A stretch of 64,000 nt of DNA, taken from Apostichopus japonicus (lineage: Eukaryota; Echinodermata; Holothuroidea; Aspidochirotida; Stichopodidae). The stretch is from the NCBI RefSeq assembly GCF_037975245.1, contig NC_092570.1:14457501-14521500 (forward strand), written 5' to 3'. A model generated the notes under the pieces. It did not search any database. It was not told the origin of the DNA and saw nothing but the letters and a program-made list of their open reading frames with translations. Position 1 is the stretch's first letter. Every line of letters starts with the position of its first letter. Both the position numbers and the translations under genes were made by a program. Positions 1 to 14,300 of the stretch are shown here, in pieces.

Positions 1-3000
1 ACTCCCAATTTTGGTGGCCGGGGGGGGGGAGGGGTGGTGGGATGGGGAATGTGAACAAAATGTACCCATGTTCTTGTACCACCACCATCTTCATGTACAG
101 TATGGAGTATGTAACATTGAATGCCATGAAACATTCAAAAAAAAAATGATGCAGGTTTTCGCCACGAAAGCATGCAGATCCTGAAAATGCAAGCACTGGA
201 TAAAGGAAACAATCTAGGTAGATAGACAATTGCTCGTTAGTGATTAAAACTGTTTTAATTACCCAGCCATGTATCATATCAAGAACCCATTGTTGATTGT
301 GGCTATCAATGACATCCCCTGCTTTTGAAGTAGCCCTTTAAGTACATAATTGCTCATATCAAATCACAGAGAATGACCAAGTTATAGACTCAGTAAATGC
401 TATCTGGATTTGTAGTTCTCTATTGTTAAATTTCTGTATGTTTGTAGCGTGTCGTACATTAGGACGGACCATCTTTCTGAACCTTGTCGGGGGGGGGGGC
501 CGGGACATTCAGCGAGGGCAAGGGGTGTTCGTAGGGTGTCCACAGACTCGTTTTGGTCGCTTAAGGTCAAACTGGTGTCACACATCTATCTTACTAAATA
601 TAAGCTGTCAAGATAGTTCAGGGGAAACCCCGAATAGTGGCATTTCCAGCAAAGACAATTTAAATTTTCCTATCGTCGGTGATTCCCCGATATATTTATA
701 AGATTACAAAATTGTTTTAGAAAGGGCAGTCTCTTTCATGAAACAGGAGAAATTTTCTTATCCTGTGCCTTGTCTTATAAAAAAGGATTTTCACTCCAGA
801 CACGTGTACCACAAAGAGATCCAAATAGCCGAACATCACACTCATAAATCCTAGAAAATCGTAAAATAGTCTCTCGTTCCAAATCCCTCGAAGGAGTCCT
901 TGTAGTATCCCATGCAATATAGCTATTTTCTTCCATAAGAATCTAGCAACATCGAAAGCCTAACAGTCGGTGACAATTTTCACTTGGACGAACGATCTCA
1001 AAGTCATTGTTTTAAAGTATAATTTGTTGATGCATAGATTATTTCTCTGTGTAGATTTGTCAATGATTCGTTAAGTTGATATCAGTGTAAATATTTAGTC
1101 AAGTGATGCGGAATTGATGAGTGAACTGACCAAAGGTGAAACACACCTGTTTTTTTGATAGAGCGTATTTGTGGTCTTGTTTGTTCAGGTGTCAACAATT
1201 TAAGAAATCAGCCACGTATCTCAATGCATCCGACAAATTGTTTTTCAAAACCAAAACCGTCTTTACATAATAATTTTGCTTAAAATGTCCTTCGATATCA
1301 TCGGCCCAAAATCAACATATATCACATACATCGTTAAATTTGTCGTTTTAACTCCTTTGTTACTCGCGGGATTCGGAAATCGTGATTTACTTTCCATTTG
1401 AAAGAATTCCGTGGTGTGTACATTCTGTCTGGACGAAATTATCCATGTGTGGTAATGCAAACCAGCCGTACTTGATTTAAACTTTTAGTTATGAAGATGC
1501 CGTTGATAAACAAATTCTCTCGAGAATCGTAACCGAATTCAGTCTAACATCTACCTGAGAAAACCAAATTAAACTTTCACTTCATTGAGCTGCTACAAGT
1601 TTGTGTGAAGCTTCATGTTATAGTGTCACAAGGAGCAAGTTTTGTTCTGTTTTTCTGTTTATATTTGCTTACTATCTCCTACAGTGTATTATCGTAAATA
1701 AGGAGTGTGTAGTTGGGGGAAGGGGAGGGGTTTGGGGACTATGGGAAGGGGGAAAGGAAAGTGGGGGAAGGTGAGGCTTTCTGTACCACTACACAGACTT
1801 GTTTCCTTCCAAGTTAATTGGAATAAAAGAAGATACATTATTTCCGTGGTTTATCAGTAAGGAAGCACTCTCCCCTGGGTCTATCCCGTATTGATAGACA
1901 TATGGGAATTAATCTCAATTGAAAATGCTCATTTTGACAAACATGTCATATCTTGTTGAGAACGGTTCCAGATTGTTCAGGGGTAAACAATGTAACTAGT
2001 AATTAATGATATGCAGCCTCGGATATGAACAGAATTTATTTGCTTAATGATTATGACTGTTTACATCGTTAAAGCTTTATATCAAACCTCCTATCTAAAT
2101 GTCAGTTTGGAAGACCTACCCCATGACTAATTGTACTATGTGTGGTCCAAACCATAGCTGGCGCCTCCAATGAGGGTGGTGGGTGGAGTTGGTGGGTGGG
2201 CGGGATAAGGCCAATGGTGAGCTGTTTGTAGGACCAAAGCACAAAAAAGACTTTAATCTTATTTTAATTGTAATGTGTGTGATTGCTCTACATGATGTTA
2301 TCTGTGATTGTCAGTGACGTAATAATTTCATGTATCCACGTCATTATTCGGGTGGATTATGAGAGCTTCCCACATCATTAACTCATCTGGCTACATAAAC
2401 TAATGAACCTAAATTAATTAAGGTAGACTGTAATCAACATTCTTTGGACTAAATCTTAATTCCAGGAAGAAAAAAAAAGGTCTAACACCCCAAAAAAAAA
2501 CATTTCATCAATTTTTTCCCCCCCTCCTTTATTTAGTTTAATCTTTTTTTCAATCGGTCAGATCTCTCTTTGATATGTGAGGTTTCTTTGTCTTAATGAG
2601 CCAGTTTAACTTGATGAATCGTATGACACTGCGAGAGTACAGACTTGCATCATAAATATCTTGATGAGTCACGGCCGGTCACATGAATCACACACAAACA
2701 TGACACACACAAACACACACACATACACGCAGATAGGCTAAGATCAGGAAGACTTGTCAAGTCAGGTGATGGCTATGAATGACCATCGCACTTCCTGTTT
2801 GATCCCATCTTGACTGACCATTGGTATCCCATAGATCTACCAATAAGTCATCATTTCACATGAGTTATGACCCCACCCGCCCTCCCCCATGATTAGAGGG
2901 AGGGTGTGGGAGTGGATGGACAAGGTACATAAGTCTCACCATAATGAATAAGCATTGTAGGTAGTGTATCATCATTCTCTATGTATAGTCCTTCCTCTTT

Positions 3001-3282
3001 TCTTGCCCCACCCCCACATCGTACCCCACCTCTACCAACACGTCCCTCACCCCAACCAGTGAGCATACATCAGTTGTCCTCGGGTCCTTTGAAGACACAC
3101 ACACACAAGTAGGTGCAAATATTGAATGGCAACCATGAGGGGAGTGTTGGACTAGATGTGGGGTTGGGGGGAGGGGGATGCTTGGTACAATAAACAGATG
3201 CACAAATCTTACAGTAATACATCAACAGTCAAAAAAAAATTTAAAAAATATCTATCACAAAGTAATGGTTTTGTTTCAACAG
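1..3282. other. Left flank, presumed intron of the RASA-like gene
   Basis: No exon was recognised here. The first clear exon (from 3283) begins in the middle of a C2 domain, so earlier exons must lie to the left, and this stretch is most simply an intron. It holds poly-G runs (near 20-45 and 490-500), G-rich purine tracts near 1715-1770, and CA-rich microsatellites near 2690-2730 and 3096-3108. The short open frames have no family signature and no paired splice signals. Confidence 0.5.
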
Positions 3283-5312
3283 GGTCTCTCTGTGGAATGG
3301 ATCCAGTAATGTGTTTATGGGAGAAGTCAAAATACCAATGAGTGCAATAGTGAGCTCCGAGAGTGGTAACCACAATGCTTGGTGAGTATTGAATATTATC
3401 CCATTAATGGTCCACTCCTTTTTTCTACTCTCCCACTCCACCCACCCCCCCCCCATCACCTCTCTCCCATTTTGAAGGCTTCATTTTTGCCCTAGTACAT
3501 TATGAAAATGAGAATAACTGACTTTGTATCCCATATTTTCCCGGATCCCTTAATTCACCCAGGGTTCCCGGAACTGTGTAGCCCCCTTGACCTCCTGCTC
3601 TTCAGGCATGTATACCAATCCTCACCCCAGCAAACGAATATATATACACTATGTGTTTGGGTTCATTCGATGCCACATATATAATTGGTGCAAATATATA
3701 ATTGGTGCAACTATTGAATGGTAACATTTAGGTTGGCTTATGTATGCTGTTCTCAGGTTGTTGGAGAATGACATTACTGTGTATAATTTATGATCATAAA
3801 GAGCAGATATACTCGGGTGCTAATATTTGAATGCGTAGACCCACAATTGGCAGATTTTGAAGCAGTTTTGGATGCCAGATTTGTGGTAACCACAGCCTCT
3901 GGCTAATTTTAGTGACTGCTTTCCAAAAACGACTGTGTAACAAGAAATAAATTCAGCGTAAACAAGAGTTGAAAAGAATCACTCCTTCCCAAAATTGTAC
4001 ATTGTCCACTGGAATAAACAGCTAGCTCCATCCCCGTTGCCATGTCAACATACATGGTTAGGTATGGTAATGACGCGGGGATAAATCTGCAGGCTGTTTC
4101 AAGACCGAAGACATGGGGTGAACATCCATGATGTCAGAACAGTGATAGTACATAGCATAGTGAGTTCAAGGTCTTTTCACTAGATTAATCAGAGGGACTT
4201 CATCAAAATGTTTTTATGACAAGGGCAGTTCAACCAGCTGAGTAAATAAACAACACCATCTGTAAAGTGTTTATCTGTTACATAATTAACTATTTCATTT
4301 TGTAGTATATTTGCATAGCAAGAAGGTAACAATATGTTAGTTGTTGATTCTATCATTGTGTAAGTAATATGAATATAGTACCCTCCCCGCCCCCCCCCAT
4401 TTTCTTTTGACCTGAGGTGATGGCCATATTTAGTTTAAAATCAAATGATGACAAAGCACAGAATAAACGAATACATGGTTGGTTGGTTGTTGTGAACTTA
4501 CCAGATACCCTTGAAATGAATATATATTTATATGCTGTTGTGCAAATTGAAAACTCATTACCTAGAGAGGGTGGTTGTTCTGTTAATGTGTTTGATGTGA
4601 AAACTGAATAAACGTATTCATTTAATAAAAATCGAGAGAATCAGAAAGTTATTAACAATTTGAAAAACAGCAGAGAAAGTTTGGGCTCTAGCTGGATTTG
4701 AAGCATTGACCTCATGAAAAGCATATAGATAATTTCTCTAGTGAAATCCCTCGCTTTCTGAGTGGTACAGAACAAAAATGTGGCCTGATCCCTGGATACA
4801 TGGTTTGCAAGATACTGTGGCTTCTTATTAGCATGCCTAGCAACGAAATGGATTGCCATGAACCCATGGTTCGGACAGATCAGTTTGACTAGCGGCGAGT
4901 AGCCCAATAAATCTTTAATATATTCATAAACTATATGAACACACAGTATATTATGAAGCAAGACAAATAATATCACCAGGGAACTCTTTTAACTCATTAG
5001 CCCAGATATCTCTCGTGACATACAGACTATGGTCCTGTTTGACAGTTTCGTCAGTGTTTATTCGTCTGGGGGCGACTCTCTTTGAAACGGGGCCAGATAA
5101 CCGTTTCTGCTTTCAGCTTCTTCATGTTGACCCCCTCTTTTCTTGGGAACAGGTACTATTTACAACCCAGAGAGGGAAGCAACCACAAGTCACAAAGGCC
5201 GGCTGAATGTAGCTCGTTACGAGTCCGAGTGTCTTATGAGGTAGATTCCGTTTTTCCGTCCGAGCACTACGCTCCACTTTTAGACGTTCTTCTTGGATCG
5301 CCGCAAGTAGAG
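3283..5312 (+). CDS. RASA-like exons: end of C2B domain and linker to the GAP domain
   Basis: Two exons (3283-3381 and 5153-5312). The first reads [18 protein letters not shown], the typical late beta-strand of a C2 domain with its FLGEV-like turn. The second continues YYLQPRE, the W-x-x-L-x-P-R ending of GAP1 C2B domains, then [20 protein letters not shown], the linker that leads into the RasGAP domain. The Trp codon is split across the intron (TG|G), which supports the junction. The first exon starts one base into a codon, so at least one upstream exon must exist left of 3283. Confidence 0.93.
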
Positions 5313-8300
5313 GTAAGGAAGGAGGATGGTAACATCATTTTTTCTTCCATGCAAAACTCAATAGCTTCAAACAAAGGTGAGAAACTTGGATTGACTCCCC
5401 TACTTTGTATGTGTAGATCCACCACCCTTAGTGACATCAAAAATCCCATTGTTTGGCATAGTGATCAAAGGTTATTTGCATTCAAAACGAGTAAAATCTG
5501 AAATGTTAAAAAAATGATAATCTTAAACAGCTGACCAGCTTGAACAGATTTCATACTTGGTGTGTGTGTAGGTCCACCATAAACGGAGTGCAAACATTGT
5601 CCATCCGATTTGCAAATACTAAAAATGGTCACTATTGATCCGGCTCACCGTGGATGATCCTTGAGCCAAGAATTTGATCCAATCTCGTGAGTTGGGTCTC
5701 ACTCTCGGCTGGATAGATATTGTCCGCTCTGTCGGTAATTACATCAAAGTCGTCTTAAAATAGTAATTTGACCTTGTTGTACTCGGAGTTCTTTGGTTGG
5801 TGGCAAAATCCCAATAGGAAATGGTAATATTATTTGATACTGTTCACCTCAACCCCTGTAGTAACTGGTTCACGACTTACATTGTCTTCCGAATCAAGCG
5901 ATGAGCTATTTAGTTACCTCGCAGGCACAGCTACTTTTAATATTTAATATTTGACCTGTCTTCCGCCTGTGTCTTCGACACTGCTCTGTGACTGTTGAAT
6001 TTGTGCCCCAGAAATTGTTGCAAAATAGTGCACGCTTTGATGTTCATGTTCGTAGGTGAAGAACGATACTCCTAGCGGGGACAATGCAACAGCTGCGCTA
6101 TTTTGGCCAACGAGTGTAGCGCTGTGCCAAATTAGAAATGCATCGAGGTTTAATGTGATTTGTAGAAATGAAATTCCACGACCTCTGCTGTAAACTACAG
6201 AAAAGGACATTGCAAAAATGGTGAACAGTTAATATGCAAATTTGTTTCAAATGGCAGTTTTTTTTCTAAATTACCAACACTTTAGTCTTAAGGAAATATT
6301 GGTAATTTATTGAATTAACAGTATTTGATTTATTTCTTTTCCTATAGCCTGTGACATCCAGTCCGGTCTTAATTCTTGATCAGTGTGTGAAAGATAAAGC
6401 CATAGCTGCTAGTTCTATCACCAGGATATTTCACCACAAGGGTGAGATTATACCCCTGGTTAGAGGACTCATCAAAAACGAGGTCTCCAAAATCACGTAA
6501 GTCCCTCACTTATCCCCCTTCATCCCCCTCTCCCCTATTTCCCCTCTTCTCCACCCCTTCCTTCCCTCTTCCCCTTCCCTTCCTCCCCTCTTTCTCTCCT
6601 CTTATCCCATCTTTCCATTTCCATTGTAAAATCAACAGTTTGTGTCAATTGTGGTCAATTATTTTGAACCATTTTATACTAAATACTCACAGCCATGCTG
6701 TTCATTAGCTTGCTACAGACAACGTTTACATAATTCAGAGAGCGGAAAAGAAAGTTCCGGAATTCCTTTTTTTTTAAAGACAATGTACTGAATTTGGGCT
6801 CCTTTGCATTGGTAATTACCTTGTGTCTATACTCAGAGTTTAATTTTGTGCTGTCTCATCTTCAGGCGTGACTAAACTCAGTATTTTTCTTCTCAAGGTA
6901 ACTTCCTGTTTTTGTTTTGACGTAGGTTTAAGGCCCGGTCACACTATACCGATTTTTTATCGGAATACTATCCGATTTTCCCGGAGGAATCGAAACAGCC
7001 AGTTTTTTGTTCGGGTCTTCTAGCCACAGTGATAAAGGACCTGAATTGCTATCTATTGAGCCATTCCGATGTGGAATAGCCCTCTGCTAACTTTTGATAT
7101 TGACTCCGTTTCCTTTTATCGGATAGCTCTCCGATTTCTCTTCCGATTTTTATCGTTTTTCGATGTGACGTCACTTCAGAATGTAGTCAGTTCCAGAACT
7201 CCTCAGATTTGGAGTAGGTATTCGAATATTCCACTGCATTCATTACATTCACTACCACAAACCTCAATCTTCGGCCTAAAATCGGAAAAATCGGACCGTA
7301 TTCCGATAAAATATCGCTGTAGTGTGACCGGGCCTTTACGCAGGATGACTAAGTGCTTTCGGGTTTTGGTACACATGTTTTTGCTCCTCATTTGCATAAT
7401 GTTGAAAGGGATATGCAAGTTGGTAAAGTGTGTCGTACAAACAGGATTGTTGTAGATTAGGTTGAAACAGCTGTTTTGCATCAAAGTTTGGTCAATTTTC
7501 GAATTTTAAAAATTGTACTAAAATTCCATAAATATTGCGGTAAACTTTTGACGATGCATCAAGTTTCTTTTGCAGTAATGAGGACGATCTAAAAATTCTT
7601 TGAAAAACATTTCTCAGTAGATTGTTTTTATACATGCGTTGGATACCTTCATGGGAAAGTGTCTGTGCATAATCAAAATATTTTTTTCTTTGAATTCCCG
7701 TCATTGCACAGACAAATACTGTCATCTTTAAAGGCCATTATAACCGAATTATTCAAATGTGATCATCTCATCCATAGAAAACCTTTCCCTAAACTTACAT
7801 CATGTTTCCATGGTAACATAATGTTTTGCTTCTCCCAAACCTTGTTTTGTTGCACTTTCCCTTTCTGACATCTCAGGACTCCTCCTTATCAGGATAACTG
7901 GGAAGTTAAATACTCACAAAACTCAGAGTTTCGGTTGACGTCGGACCACGTGTGAACGAATCGATAGAATATTAACTTCTGCCGAAAAAATATTAGATTA
8001 GTTACATTGCATTAGCAAAAGATGTGACATATTTAATATTCGTTTATTGGCTTACCACTTTAACATGAATCCATCTCCGATTCTGGATGTAATTCAATTT
8101 AGTCAGACTTGACCCCTTGTAACAGTTCTGTATGCCAGAAATGATTTCTCTATCTTTGAAAAAATTGGTTACTGTATTGGCCTTCAGAGATATTTAATTA
8201 AATATCTTCTTTCTATCAAATGAAGATTGCTAATCAAATATTTAGGTTTATGTATGTGACGATGGACTAAAATTATGCTTGATGCATATAAAAATAAAAA

Positions 8301-11300
8301 CGAAAAAGGGATACTAAAACTAGAACGTTTTCTTTGCACACTTTTCGAGAGTTCTCGGAATGTATATAGATATATCGTGCCAGGTGTCTTTCCAAAGCTT
8401 TGACTGTTTGAATTTTGGCTCTGTTTAGTTTAGTTGGAAAGTTTTGGATCGGGGAAGTTTTGATCCAGAGTGTTTTAAGTAGTTTATTAATTATGCAAAA
8501 CTTGAAGGCAGCAGAAACTTTATTTCCACCCTGTTCTGAGGGAAGTAGTCAATTTTTTTTCTTGAAATAGGTGTTTCAATATAGAATGACAATTTGATAG
8601 GTATGTGTGTACTGATTTGACACACATATCTACATCATTTAGTACATAAAACCTTGTCTACTGATTGAACACACATATATACATGATTTAACACATACAA
8701 CCTTCTCTACTGATATGACACACATCTCTACATCATTTAACACATACAACATTGTCTACTGATCTAACACACATATCTACATCATTTAAAACATACATCC
8801 TTCCCTACTGATATGACACACATTTCGACATCATTTTCTAAAACCCAGTTTCATGTATTGCTCGATTGACAGAAACCCAAATACGATATTCCGGGGGAAT
8901 TCATTGACTACAAAGGTAATTGATGAGTACATGCACATGGAGGGGCTGTATTACCTCCATAAGACCCTCAAGGAGCTTATCGAGGAGATTCTAGAGGAGC
9001 GGAAACCCTGCGAAATCGATTCCGCAAAGTTCAGGGACGGAGAAAATCTTGCCGTCAACCTCGTGAGTAATTTTGCAAACTATTTGTGAGACTGCTGGAT
9101 CTGAAGGGGGTCTATTTGGCATGAATTTTGGACAAAATATAAACTTTGACATCCAGTGTCATTCGCCTACATTTAACGATTGTCTTTTCTATTTTGCTTT
9201 CATATACTGTTTTTTTTTTTTTTTAATAAAAAAAAGAGGGACAAAAAGCAGGTCATCCTTATCATTTTACTGTTTCACTTTCTGTAACGATGCAATGAAT
9301 TACTTCTCGTTGCTGTATAAAGAGGTAAATACAAGCTGAAATTTGCCAAGATATATTTACTGATGACATCAGCCGTCTCAACCTGGACACATCTGGGTTT
9401 TTTTTTTGTTTTGTCTCTCAAATAGTGTCAATGCTTGTAATCAAAGGATAGACAAAAATATAGTGATTTTTACTGGAAAGTCAGTTATAATTATTATTTT
9501 ACAATAAATTATTATTAAACAATAAATTATACAATGCAATAAAATAGAAGTAAAATAAATATTCTTGGACGGAAATTTTGCTAGGGAAACAGATTTGGCT
9601 GTTTTAACCAATCGGTGATAATTTTTCAATTTTGCTTTGTTTTTGTCCCCTTTCAGAATAATGTTATGGAGTATGTGGGCAGAGCATACCGGGCAATCAT
9701 TAACTCTGCCATGGCTTGTCCGACCTCTCTCTGTGAAGTATTCTGCGTGCTAAGAGAAGTCACAGATAAACAGTTTCCAGGTTGGCTCTGTTCAATATTT
9801 GATTCATGTTTAACTCATTTCTTATTTAAGTGAACCTTGCAAATTGACCTCAAATATTCAAACTTGAAAAAAAAAAAAAAAATTATATATATTTTTTAAT
9901 ATGAAAGTCTATTGGCTCTTAAAAGTGCAGATTCTGACATCTTAATACAACTTTCCATTAATTTTGGCTCAATCTACCAGCATTTCTTAAAATGATATCA
10001 GAATGAATCGAAGGCAGGCCACAAGTCACGTCACAAAGTTGATGGTTGGTCGCAACTTCTTTCCAAGTAATAAAGAAGTTTAACCCCTGATCGACCTTGC
10101 GAGGGATAATAGATTTGTTATCAAAGAAAAGACAACGTTTAAAAAAAAAATTATGTTGCATTATTAGATATATGGGTCTAACGAACTGTATTACCATAAG
10201 GTTGTAGTACTTTTCAACAGGTCAACTCAAAAACTAGCTTCAAGACTTTAAAACTTCTATTTAATGGCTGTATGAATTCAATATTAATCATTTTTGGTTC
10301 ATTGTGAAGGAAAAGGTTGTGTGTAAATTTCAGCTCTAAAGAAATGTGTTGATCTTTAAATAAATAGCAATTAATCGATAGACCAGGTACCTTGCTGGGA
10401 TGCTTATTGTGTGAGGTATTGTGTAAATAATGTATTGATGCTTACAGGTAGGTCATGCATTTGAAATCCCTTTAAAAAAAAAGAGAAAAAAACAAGTGAA
10501 GTTGAATATTGACAACAAAAATGGATCAACATGAAGATGTCTAACCTATTAAAGGGCTCCTCAAAATTATTTCCTAAAAATTGATATTTCGTCAAATTCA
10601 ATAATGAAAAATGTCCTTTGAGAGTTGAAATGACTTTGAGCATGATATCCAGACAATTTGGATGACTGCACATAGGTGGCCATTAATAGACTTTCTAGCA
10701 AATTGAGGGTCATCACAGAAGCCCTAACCATTTAAATCCTGAGTCTGCAGTAATCTCTTTTCATTTTTTTGTTGTTATTATTGGATTCTCTTGTTTTCTT
10801 TGCTTTTCTGTGTTATCGATCTTTTCTGAATACTTCTCTAATTCTGCATTTTTATTTTTTTACAGGTTTGTATCCGTATGTTTTCCAATTTTGTCTTTGG
10901 TCTCTCGTTTTTCGTTCTTACTTGTCGTTGTGCTCTAATTCAACCCTCTGAATATTCATCACCCCAACAGTCCGCTCCAAATGAAAATTCAATACCGATA
11001 AGTCTATATATATTGTTTTTTGATTGTGTCATTTTATAAACAGATCAGCCCGACGTCAAATATGCAGCTGTCAGTGCCTTCATCTTTCTCAGGTTATTTG
11101 CTCCGGCTATTCTCTCACCACGGCTCTTTCAGCTATGTCAGGACAACCCTGTGAGTACACGAACAAGTACAACATACAAAAACAACAGAAATTGAGGAAA
11201 TAAATAATAATAATGAAAAATAATAATAAAAATTAATAATAGACAAATAAAAAAATTAATAATAAATCAATCAATATTAAAAAATGTATAAATAAGTAAA

Positions 11301-14300
11301 AAAGGTCTCTCACCATGGCTCTTTCAGCTATGTCAGGACAACCCTGTAAGTATAAAAACAGGTACAACATAAAAAAAACAACCAAACTTGAAAAAATAAT
11401 AATGATATATAAAAAAAAAATAATAATAATTATAATAATAAAAAATGTATAAATAAGTTTTTAAAATAAACATAAAAAACACTGAGATGTAGTAGAAGAC
11501 AGTGTTACTTACGTAAAGTTCATTAAAAGATTGGCACGTAATGAAAAGGGTAAAAGAAATATGTAAATGAAGTGGTATTGAATAATTATTTTCTGAATGT
11601 CGTCACATACCAGTGACTTTTGCTTCTAAATGGAAACAAAAAGTGTGCCCGTTATTTGGAGTGCTAAAGACCTTTGACCCAGATTCATTTCGTTTCTGGA
11701 ATTGAAATTGAAATATTGCACGCCTTGCCGTTAGCTTTGTTTCATATGACCAAACAAACAAACCAAAAAACACTTGCGTTTGTCATAGTCAAATAATTAC
11801 TCCATCACCACGGTTACATACCAGTGAATTTTTTTGGTGCATTTTGTCTGATGGAAACCAAAAAATCTGCCCGTCATTTGTAGTCCCAAGAAAGCTTTTA
11901 GCCCGTTTCTGAAAGTGAAATTGATAAAATTGAACTTCCTAACATGAGTATGGACGTGAAATAAATGAATTGGTGCGTAAACTCTGCATGGTTTAGAGAG
12001 TAAAGTTGGTCAAAATGTCCACACAAAAAAAAATGAAGCCAATGAACTCAAGTGGCTGTATTTTTGTTAAAGATATTAGATATGTTATATCATTTTTACC
12101 AGTGTCGTGGTGGGAGTCGTTATCGTAGTGACACACAGGTGACATGAATGTGTTTTTTTTTTCCACTGACTTACCTGCCCCCTCACATTTACTGCACTAT
12201 AGCCGATGCTGGCACACCAATCTCTGTTAACAGATATCAGCAGTAATATTTTCTTCTTTTTACTTTTTTTTTGTTAAATAATAATATTAGGATGAGACAG
12301 TGTCCAGAACTTTGAAGATTGTTTCCAAGGCAATTCAAACGCTCGGTAACCATGTCAACCCGGATAAAGTGGTGAGTCATCGCATCCACGAGTCTGACTT
12401 TTCGATACTCTGTTTTCCCAGCCCCCACGACCATTCTACATATAACAATATTTATAGTCAAGAAAACCCTCAGAAACGATGAAGGGATTGAAACAATAAC
12501 CCTAATGCCTGGCGTTCGTGGATCTGCAAAGAAATGAGAAACCGGTCATTGACAAAGAAAACCAAGCATTCTAATTGAAAGGAATTTATGGTTAAACTTT
12601 GACCTTAAAACATTCCTTTGACCTCCAGAAAAGAAAAGAAAATGCCTAACCTTTTCAATGTCACGCTTTCATCTAGCAAAAAAATGCTTAAAAGTTTGAA
12701 AGATCACAACAGCTATTGCTGTAGCTTGAGATTCCTCTACCCAGGTTACAACGCTCCAACCGATGAAGTACTTCCGTAGAGTTTATTTTAGGTCTCTGTG
12801 CGATAGTTAGTAACGTCGAAAAGCCACTCGACATGGAGTGTAAAGTCATAAGCCATTTGACCGATCAGACATCATGCAATAGCTGCCTGCCGACCCGATA
12901 TTCAAAATTACTGATTACATTGTCCTTGGTAATTAAATTCATTAAAGATTAATCAATTAAAATACATCCTGAATAAGAGCATGATTTACAAAGATAAAGT
13001 GAAACGACCGTTCAAATTACCGACAGAAATCACTTTCCAATATAAAATTGACATCTTTTGATTATCAATTCCATGGTTAATTTTGTATTATTTTTACTCT
13101 AAGTTTGACTCTTGCAAAATGCTGGCAGGTGTGTTTGTATGCTCCAAGTAACCTATACATGGTTATTTCATGTTTGTCCTTCGATGGGGTTTAGTTCACC
13201 TTTTTGTTTCATTTTGGATAGGATGTAGAGCCCGGTCCCAGCGGTTTAAATCGAACCATAACGGTTGAAAGAGGAAGGAAATGAAAATGCTGACAACTTG
13301 TTGTTTCAGTTTTAGGTTTAGTTTCTATTTTCAAAATTCATTGTCATATTTCTCCATTTTTTCCCTTTTTCCTTTTGGTTAAATCTATTTTCAGAATTCA
13401 TACGCTTTTAAGGAAGTCTACATGCTTCCATTGTTCAAGTCACTGCTGGACAGAGAACACATTCTAAGTATCAGGAAGGTCCGTATTTCAGCTTTCTCCT
13501 TTTCTTTCTTCCCACCGGTTCACATTTAACGAAACAATTGGTGTTTGTTTATAAGGAAAGTAAACACCCATTTTAAAAGTGCTTGCGTGTGTGAAATACA
13601 AGGAAATTCCTCCCAAAGATACCGACAGAGAAGCCACAATCAGTCGATTGTCAGCTGATTAAATGGATTAAACAAATACAGTCATTTGAGTCGGTTTCCT
13701 TTTCCCTCGATGTGATACAATCTTTCACTTTTCAAAGTCGCTTTGCATCACGTCGTTGTCATGGTAAAACAACAATAATAATAAGATAGACATATTTATA
13801 TAGCGCTTTACATAAAAGAGTATCTCAAAGCACTTTGAGTGGGACTAGAGTAAAATCTTAAGCAGGACAAATTAAATTACTTTTAATATTTCTGTTATAA
13901 TTATTATTATTATTACAATTATTATTCTTTTTACAAAAATGTCACTTTTTGGCATTTGCCACTATCAGATCCAGCTAGTGTCTGTGTCATAACCCCCCCC
14001 CCCCCAAAAAAAAAACCTGATTAGATTGATAGGAATGGGGAGGTGGGGAGGCTTGCCTGTTGCTGATTTTCCAACCAATCCCCTTCCCAGTGCCTTTAAC
14101 AGAACTCAGTTTTTTAGGATGTGATAATGTTAGTGATATCACAATACCCCTGTCACAATCGCCTTCTAAAGATGTTGTTTAACTTTTTCAGTTCTTTTCA
14201 ACTTTTTTCAGTTTTTTTATTTTTTTTTATTTTGCATTCTTTTTCAAATTGCGTCTTGTGTATGCCACCATTTACGGTCATTCATTTATGTCATCTGATC

